A stretch of 64,000 nucleotides of DNA, from NCBI RefSeq assembly GCF_004569505.1, contig NZ_SPPK01000001.1, positions 1,227,696-1,291,695 on the forward strand, given 5' to 3'. Shown one piece after another: positions 59,530-64,000 of this stretch (the first letter of the stretch is position 1; every line of letters begins with the position of its first letter). The notes below the pieces were generated by a model. The model searched no databases, was not told the origin of the DNA, and saw nothing but the letters and a program-made list of their open reading frames with translations. A program made the translations under genes and the position numbers. This DNA comes from Dysgonomonas mossii (GTDB lineage Bacteria; Bacteroidota; Bacteroidia; Bacteroidales; Dysgonomonadaceae).

Positions 59530-60804
59530 ATGAATAAGAAGATATCAGATTTTGAGATAATGGCTCCAGTTGGCTCTTACGACTCTTTGGCTGCGGCTAT
59601 ACAGGGTGGGGCAAACTCTATTTACTTTGGAATAGAAGGGCTGAATATGCGAGCCAAGTCCTCTAATAACTTTACAATGGATGACTTGAAGCAGATCGCC
59701 GCTATATGTAAAGAAAATGGACTAAAGAGCTATCTGACGGTGAATACAATTATTTACGACAATGATATCTCGTTGATGCACCAGATTGTAAATGCTGCAA
59801 AAGAGGCTGAGCTTTCAGCCGTAATTGCTTCTGATGTAGCTGTGATGATGTATGCGCGCAGCATAGGTGTTGAAGTTCATTTATCTACACAATTGAACAT
59901 TACGAATACAGAGTCCTTAAAGTTTTACGGGCAATTTGCAGATGTTGTTGTATTGGCACGCGAGCTGAATCTCGATCAGGTGGCTTCTATCTATAAAGAT
60001 ATTGTAGAACAAAATATAAGAGGTCCTAAAGGGGAACTTATCCGTATCGAAATGTTTTCTCATGGAGCTTTGTGTATGGCTGTGTCAGGCAAATGTTACC
60101 TGAGCTTGCATGAAAGAGATTTATCTGCAAATAGGGGGGCATGCAATCAACTGTGCCGCCGCAGCTATATTGTAAAAGATAAGGAGTCGGATATCGAACT
60201 CGAAATTGACAATGAATACATCATGTCTCCAAAAGATTTGAAAACCATTCATTTTATGAACAAAATGATGGATGCCGGTGTGCGTGTATTTAAAATAGAA
60301 GGGCGTGCTCGTGGTCCCGAATATGTGCGTACTGTAGTCGAATGCTACAAAGAAGCGGTGCAAGCCTATTGTGAAGATACATATACTGAAGAAAAGATTG
60401 GAAAGTGGGACGAACGCCTTGCTACGGTCTTTAATAGAGGATTCTGGGATGGTTATTATCTTGGTCAGAAACTGGGAGAGTGGTCTAGTAATTATGGTTC
60501 AGGAGCAACAAAACGAAAAATATACATAGGTAAAGGGCTTAAATATTTCTCAAATCTTGGTGTTGCCGAATTCTTGATGGAAACACAATCGTTGAAGGTT
60601 GGTGACGAAATACTTATTACCGGGCCTACTACAGGAGCAGTAACACAGATCGTAGACGAAATTAGAGTTGACCTTCAACCTGTAGAAGAGACAGTAAAAG
60701 GCGAGAAGTTCTCTATTAAAGTGAATGATAAAATCAGACCTTCCGACAAACTATTTAAGCTAGTAGCGGTAGAACGGAAGAAGAAGTTTGTAGAAAAAAT
60801 ATAG
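59530..60804 (+). CDS. U32 family protein, YegQ/TrhP-like (tRNA hydroxylation)
   Basis: 424 residues. The start MNKKISDFEIMAPVGSYDSLAAAIQGGANSIYFG and the U32 signature EMFSHGALCMAVSGKCYLSLHERDLSANRGACNQLCRRSY with four conserved cysteines are clear. A C-terminal U32_C-type beta domain (about 330-424) is present. The family was named for peptidases, but E. coli YegQ (TrhP) is needed for prephenate-dependent hydroxylation of uridine 34 in tRNA, with an iron-sulfur cluster likely. This sequence is closest in layout to that group; a collagenase-like role is less likely. Confidence 0.85.
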   Translation: MNKKISDFEIMAPVGSYDSLAAAIQGGANSIYFGIEGLNMRAKSSNNFTMDDLKQIAAICKENGLKSYLTVNTIIYDNDISLMHQIVNAAKEAELSAVIASDVAVMMYARSIGVEVHLSTQLNITNTESLKFYGQFADVVVLARELNLDQVASIYKDIVEQNIRGPKGELIRIEMFSHGALCMAVSGKCYLSLHERDLSANRGACNQLCRRSYIVKDKESDIELEIDNEYIMSPKDLKTIHFMNKMMDAGVRVFKIEGRARGPEYVRTVVECYKEAVQAYCEDTYTEEKIGKWDERLATVFNRGFWDGYYLGQKLGEWSSNYGSGATKRKIYIGKGLKYFSNLGVAEFLMETQSLKVGDEILITGPTTGAVTQIVDEIRVDLQPVEETVKGEKFSIKVNDKIRPSDKLFKLVAVERKKKFVEKI

Positions 60805-60809
60805 CAATA

Positions 60810-61151
60810 TTATTTTTTCAGATTCCTTTTTATATTGAACTTTACAATCTTCGTAACTAGATTCAATGGTAAAGGTTTATCCAATGGCAATTGTATTGCT
60901 CCTTTTGATGTTTTGTATTGTGTGAGTTCTTCTTCGAAGGCAATAATAGCTTCTGCACCCGGGTATAAACCGATGTGCTTTTTATGACCTGCAAAGTGTA
61001 TAAGATTTCCATTCTGATGAAAGGTGGGCATTTGCCAACTGATTTTCTCGATTGCATCAGGTGCAGCTTTTTTGATGATTTTTCTTAGTTTATTCATCAA
61101 TGCCTGAATATTCTCAGGAAATGAAGCTATATATTCATCTATGTTTTGCAT
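60810..61151 (-). CDS. DUF1801 domain protein
   Basis: 113 residues from the ATG at 61151; a TTG 19 codons upstream lies inside a large inverted repeat and is rejected. The pattern IDEYIASFPENIQALMNKLRKIIKKAAPDAIEKISWQMPTFHQNGNLIHFAGHKKHIGLYPGAEAI matches the DUF1801/YdhG family, found across bacteria and fused to other domains in some. A fold like frataxin or a small ligand-binding protein is known for relatives; the function is open. Its end lies 5 bp from the convergent U32 gene. Confidence 0.85.
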   Translation of the reverse strand: MQNIDEYIASFPENIQALMNKLRKIIKKAAPDAIEKISWQMPTFHQNGNLIHFAGHKKHIGLYPGAEAIIAFEEELTQYKTSKGAIQLPLDKPLPLNLVTKIVKFNIKRNLKK

Positions 61152-61174
61152 AATTATAATGTTTAACTTTAATA

Positions 61175-61225
61175 AAATAAATTTGTAAGGCTTGAATTTA
61201 ATTTTCAAGTCTTACAAATTTATTT
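61175..61225. repeat. 22-bp inverted repeat upstream of the DUF1801 gene
   Basis: Arms 61175-61196 and 61204-61225 are complementary over 22 bp with a single G-T mispair, around a 7-base loop. On both strands the outer arm contains TAAATTTG, a -7-type motif. No U-run follows, so it is not a classical terminator. It may be a small mobile-element remnant, a regulatory RNA hairpin or a protein site. Confidence 0.6.
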
Positions 61226-61252
61226 AAAATTATTTCAATATGAACTAAAATA

Positions 61253-61280
61253 AAAAAGGTGGGAGTATGTACTCCCACCA
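61253..61280 (-). terminator. Rho-independent terminator of greA-HIT
   Basis: GGTGGGAG (61259-61266) and CTCCCACC (61273-61280) form a perfect stem, extendable by two pairs, followed on the minus strand by TTTTTT. It lies 26 bp after the HIT stop. Confidence 0.85.
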
Positions 61281-61306
61281 ATTCAGAATAATATTCGTTA
61301 TAAGTC

Positions 61307-61699
61307 TTATATATTTTCTCTTATTTTTTTTGCAATTTCTTCAAATTCAAATTGCTCAATCTTTATTCTTGGATTTGAAAGGCTCATATCTGATTCTTTA
61401 TTTATAGGAATCAAGTGTATATGAGCATGAGGTACTTCAAGGCCTACAACCATTATACCTACACGTTTGCAAGGAATGGCTTTCTCAATAGATTTTGCAA
61501 CTTTTTTTGCAAAAATGACCATATCTTTTAAAATATCGTCGTCAAGATCGAATATGTAATCCACCTCCTGCTTAGGAATGACAAGTGTATGTCCCTTTGC
61601 CATCGGATTTATATCCAAGAATGCAAAGAACCTCTCATCTTCGGCCACCTTATATGATGGTATCTCACCCTTAACAATTCTACTGAAAATACTAGGCAT
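61307..61699 (-). CDS. HIT family protein (HinT-like)
   Basis: 130 residues. The histidine triad is HAHIHLIPIN near residue 92-101, with the usual N-terminal IFSRIVKGEIPSYKVAEDERFFAFLDINPMAKGHTLVIPKQEVDYIFDL. HinT-type proteins hydrolyse AMP-amide bonds on nucleotides. It starts 4 bp after the greA stop and is therefore co-transcribed with greA, a common pairing in Bacteroidales. Confidence 0.93.
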   Translation of the reverse strand: MPSIFSRIVKGEIPSYKVAEDERFFAFLDINPMAKGHTLVIPKQEVDYIFDLDDDILKDMVIFAKKVAKSIEKAIPCKRVGIMVVGLEVPHAHIHLIPINKESDMSLSNPRIKIEQFEFEEIAKKIRENI

Positions 61700-61703
61700 A
61701 AGT

Positions 61704-62174
61704 TTATAATGATATATCCATAATTTCGAAACTCATAATTCCCGAAGGAACTTTTATTTCGGCTATATCTCCCACTTTTTTACCCATCAATCCTTGCGCG
61801 ATAGGAGTGTTTACAGCCATCTTGTTTTCTTTCAAGTTAGCCTCGCTCTCTGCAACGATTGTATATGTCATCTTTTGGTTATTTTTCGTATTGCGTATTG
61901 TAACCTTGTTCAATATTTGCACAACGTCTGTTCCTATTGAATCTTCATTGATCAGACGAGCATTTGCCAATAGATTTTTCATTTGGGCTATTTTAGCTTC
62001 AAGTAGCCCCTGAGCCTCTTTGGCTGCATCGTATTCAGCATTTTCAGATAAGTCTCCCTTGTCTCTAGCCTCTGCTATTTGTTTCGATATAGCAGGCCTT
62101 TCCGTAGTTTCAAGAGTGTTGATTTCTTCTTTCAACTTTTTGTAACCTTCCGCGGTCATGTAAGTGATAGCCAT
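61704..62174 (-). CDS. greA: Transcription elongation factor GreA
   Basis: 156 residues, normal length. It rescues stalled RNA polymerase by stimulating transcript cleavage. The N-terminal coiled coil (AITYMTAEGYKKLKEEINTLETTERPAISKQIAEARDKGDLSENAEYDAAKEAQGLLEAKI) carries the acidic tip D-x-x-E (DLSENAEYDAAK). The C-terminal FKBP-like domain has YTIVAESEANLKENKMAVNTPIAQGLMGKKVGDIAEIKVP. The leader upstream contains a strong promoter and then a terminator-like hairpin, suggesting attenuation. Confidence 0.97.
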   Translation of the reverse strand: MAITYMTAEGYKKLKEEINTLETTERPAISKQIAEARDKGDLSENAEYDAAKEAQGLLEAKIAQMKNLLANARLINEDSIGTDVVQILNKVTIRNTKNNQKMTYTIVAESEANLKENKMAVNTPIAQGLMGKKVGDIAEIKVPSGIMSFEIMDISL

Positions 62175-62240
62175 GGTAATTAAAAATTAAATTAATTCCT
62201 ACTGTTTTTTTAATTTTTGATTGTTTTTAAAGCGACAAAA

Positions 62241-62280
62241 AGAAAAAGAATTCCTGCCGTTAAAGGCCAGAACTCCTTTT
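62241..62280 (-). terminator. Terminator-like hairpin in the greA leader
   Basis: On the minus strand, arms covering 62275-62265 and 62258-62248 form an 11-bp stem (one mismatch, two wobble pairs), extended by A-U pairs, with a 6-base loop and then CTTTTTCTTTTT. It lies between the only good upstream promoter and the greA ATG, so it may act as an attenuator or end a short leader RNA. It could also be the terminator of the upstream gene, with the promoter placed just before it. Confidence 0.6.
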
Positions 62281-62301
62281 CCTTTTTCATTTTATCAAAA
62301 A

Positions 62302-62333
62302 CAAAGATATACTATATTTTTCGTATTTTCAAA
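62302..62333 (-). promoter_or_regulatory. Promoter of greA
   Basis: On the minus strand a -33 TTTG (62333-62330) and -7 TATCTTTG (62309-62302) are 20 bp apart, an excellent Bacteroidota promoter. It lies just after the stop of the thioredoxin-fold gene. No other TAnnTTTG was found nearer to greA. Confidence 0.65.
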
Positions 62334-62348
62334 TATTTGGAAATACTT

Positions 62349-63521
62349 TTATAATAATTTTTGAACTTCTGAAGCTAGGTTATCAGTAGATAAAATTCTT
62401 TTTACAATCTCTCCATTCTTGTTTAATAAATATGTAGTAGGGAAGCCTTGAATGTTGAATTTGGCAAGCCATTCAGAGTTGAGTAATTTGCTATCTCTTA
62501 CACATATCCAAGGTAAATTTGTTGCTGCATTTTTCCATGCATGTATATCCGTGTCAAAAGATACTTGGTATACTTCTACATTTCCTTTATTCTTAATATA
62601 TACATTATTGATAAGTATATTGTGCGCCGGAGAAAAATCTGTTTGGTATGCCGTAAAATCGAGTATAACAACTTTTCCTTTCAATGAAGATAAACTTACT
62701 TCCTTATTATTAATATCAGGTAGCGTTATATTATAAAACACACTGTGATCTGTAGCTTCGGTATTCTCTAGCTTCTTCAGTGTTTCTTCCTGACTTGCCA
62801 TTTGTTTCAACTCAGCCAAAGTAGTCAGCGTAAAAGTCTTTAAATGCTCTGCCCGTGGTGATTTTGATTTGTATAGATCCCAAACGGTAGCAACAGCTCT
62901 GAAAGCTACCAAGTCATTTTTATCATAAGGATCGAATATTAAATATCCATCTACTTTTTGAAATAAAGCAAAATAGCTGGCTAAGCTTTTTGAATCAGAT
63001 AAGATTAGATCTTTAGCTTTAGTTTTATATTCATCCAGTGCTTTTTGAATTTCTGCGACATATTGATCCTGTGATATTTCTTTACTTTCAAATTGTTTTC
63101 TCAAATCAGACACAGTCCGACTAAGCTTGTTTTGGGCAAAAACAATATCTTTTATTTTCACAGAGCCTTCAGATCCCTCTATTGTATATTCCGATGCAAA
63201 TGTAGGTTTGCTAGCATGTACAGTAATTGTTTCTATAGAGTCTATTGCTAAGTTTATGGATTGCTTATCCATTCTTAGTAAATAGAATTCAGGATATCCT
63301 AATGCAGGTTCTTCAAATTTGAAACTCCCATCTGCATCTAGTTTTACTGAGTCTATGATTGTCGTTTCATTCAAAGACCGTCTTTCTAGATATAACATTG
63401 TGGTGTCGGCATTGGCAATCTTGCCCTCTACTGTAAAATGAGGGCCTTTATTCTGACAAGATGCAAAAGTGATGACCGCAAGAGTAATAATAGATAACTT
63501 GGAAAAAAGAAATGTTTTCAT
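62349..63521 (-). CDS. DUF4369 / thioredoxin-fold lipoprotein lacking the CxxC motif
   Basis: 390 residues. The lipobox cysteine is in TFASCQNKG. The N-terminal domain (about 28-125, HFTVEGKIANADTTMLYLERRSLNETTIIDSVKLDADGSFKFEEP) is a DUF4369-type domain. A helical linker (about 125-235) leads to an AhpC/TSA-TlpA-like domain (ITLPDINNKEVSLSSLKGKVVILDFTAYQTDFSPAHNILINNVY ... FNIQGFPTTYLLNKNGEIVKR). Where relatives have WCxxC, this one has AYQTDFSPAH, so it cannot do dithiol exchange. It may be a structural or binding protein. Single gene with a candidate promoter at 63560-63567. Confidence 0.85.
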   Translation of the reverse strand: MKTFLFSKLSIITLAVITFASCQNKGPHFTVEGKIANADTTMLYLERRSLNETTIIDSVKLDADGSFKFEEPALGYPEFYLLRMDKQSINLAIDSIETITVHASKPTFASEYTIEGSEGSVKIKDIVFAQNKLSRTVSDLRKQFESKEISQDQYVAEIQKALDEYKTKAKDLILSDSKSLASYFALFQKVDGYLIFDPYDKNDLVAFRAVATVWDLYKSKSPRAEHLKTFTLTTLAELKQMASQEETLKKLENTEATDHSVFYNITLPDINNKEVSLSSLKGKVVILDFTAYQTDFSPAHNILINNVYIKNKGNVEVYQVSFDTDIHAWKNAATNLPWICVRDSKLLNSEWLAKFNIQGFPTTYLLNKNGEIVKRILSTDNLASEVQKLL

Positions 63522-63559
63522 GTATAATGCATGTTATATTATATAAGTATTTAGCGGAA

Positions 63560-63567
63560 CAAAGATA
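63560..63567 (-). promoter_or_regulatory. Candidate -7 element of the thioredoxin-fold lipoprotein gene
   Basis: TATCTTTG on the minus strand, 38 bp upstream of the ATG at 63521. No -33 element at the normal spacing. Confidence 0.4.
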
Positions 63568-63765
63568 TTAATTATAATTATTATGTGATTCTCCACAAGA
63601 GTTTCTTTCCAAAAATATTTTCATATATATAATATATAGTAAGGTTAGGATTGCTCTTTTTGATGGATGCTCTTATAGTCGAAAAAACAATAATCAATTA
63701 AGTAGTTTTGTTTAAGGTGATTGTATATTTCGGTTAAAATATTTTGAAAAAAAGGCATTAAAATA

Positions 63766-63798
63766 TTTGGAGATGTATAAATAAAATGCATATCTTTG
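63766..63798 (+). promoter_or_regulatory. Promoter of a ribosomal RNA operon
   Basis: A -33 TTTG (63766-63769) and a -7 TATCTTTG (63791-63798) are 21 bp apart. What follows is a leader typical of rRNA operons and not a coding region. The rest of 63522-63765 shows no gene. Confidence 0.6.
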
Positions 63799-64000
63799 CA
63801 CCCGCTTTGATAGAGAACACGGCGCATAAAAAGAGGGTTTCGGCCACTAGTTTTAGTCTGGAGATTTTCACTTAGCGAACAGATAACGATCTTTGAAATT
63901 TTGACAACATATGAGTGTAGTACAATAGCACTTCGGTGCTAGAAAATATTATACCGTCAATTTACTTAATAAGTGAATCGATAAGGACAGGATCACAAAA
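63799..64000 (+). other. Probable rRNA operon leader upstream of 16S rRNA (16S itself outside the window)
   Basis: The stretch has no reading frame. It contains GATCTTTGAAATTTTGAC (about 63890-63907), which resembles the antitermination boxA-type leader of Bacteroidales rRNA operons. A perfect 6-bp hairpin with a TTCG loop follows at 63926-63941 (TAGCAC/GTGCTA). The conserved 16S start (AGAGTTTGATC) is not reached by base 64000. The assignment rests on resemblance to known leaders and should be confirmed by the next bases. Confidence 0.6.

Noticed and set aside
1..64000. tRNA genes, insertion sequences, integrase or phage genes
   Set aside because: No T-loop/acceptor pattern, transposase, integrase or structural phage protein was recognised by eye on either strand; a tRNA scan could still overturn this for tRNAs.

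Overview
The window reads as chromosomal DNA of a Bacteroidales bacterium, most likely Dysgonomonas or a close relative. It is AT-rich, and many genes are preceded by the Bacteroidota -7 promoter motif TAnnTTTG. It carries a type IX secretion-type sorting domain on a secreted protease, a SusC-like TonB receptor, several proteins typical of the phylum (DUF3667, DUF4369, PCMD, DUF6132) and lipoprotein signals. The genus is inferred from gene content and could be wrong. No insertion sequence, prophage, CRISPR array or tRNA was seen. The last ~230 bases look like the promoter and leader of a ribosomal RNA operon whose 16S gene starts just outside the window.

Layout. 1-2580 (-): an RND efflux pair, membrane fusion protein then pump, with the pump cut by the window edge. 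2964-4172 (+): a eukaryotic-type hexokinase. 4314-7841 (+): the nadA-nadB-nadC operon for de novo NAD synthesis, followed by an AlkZ-like winged-helix protein. 8905-11787 (-): DUF3667 membrane protein, beta-barrel protein and PCMD lipoprotein. 11946-16503 (-): a compact TetR-headed cluster with outer membrane phospholipase A, a thioredoxin-fold protein, beta-ketoacyl synthase III, a stand-alone LpxC, and two small proteins. 16718-23646 (-): a seven-gene operon with a Spy-like protein, TolC, MacA-like and MacB-like transporter parts, and a LytS/LytTR two-component system. 23883-28305 (+): a TonB receptor and its beta-helix lipoprotein partner.

28572-43746 is mostly housekeeping: panB, topB, purM, an LtrA-like protein, a YjdJ/YjdI-like pair, a Nudix enzyme, a HAD phosphatase, an aroK-protease-radA-small ORF-folC run, and an L,D-transpeptidase. 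Then come an AspT-type transporter and an AddB-like nuclease.

48811-59059 is a nitrogen-oxide stress and respiration region. A Crp/Fnr regulator diverges from an hcp operon (hcp, cupin, DUF438-hemerythrin-PAS, DUF1858-DUF2249). A second operon holds nrfH, nrfA, a porin and the cytochrome c assembly genes ccsB and ccsA. The same 16-bp palindrome lies in front of both operons, centred 33 bp upstream of the centre of a TAnnTTTG element each time, which argues for one regulator switching on both.

The window ends with a U32 (YegQ-like) protein, DUF1801, HIT, greA with a possible attenuator in its leader, and a thioredoxin-fold lipoprotein lacking the CxxC motif. The two most unusual items are the TetR-controlled envelope-lipid cluster and the nitrosative-stress regulon.
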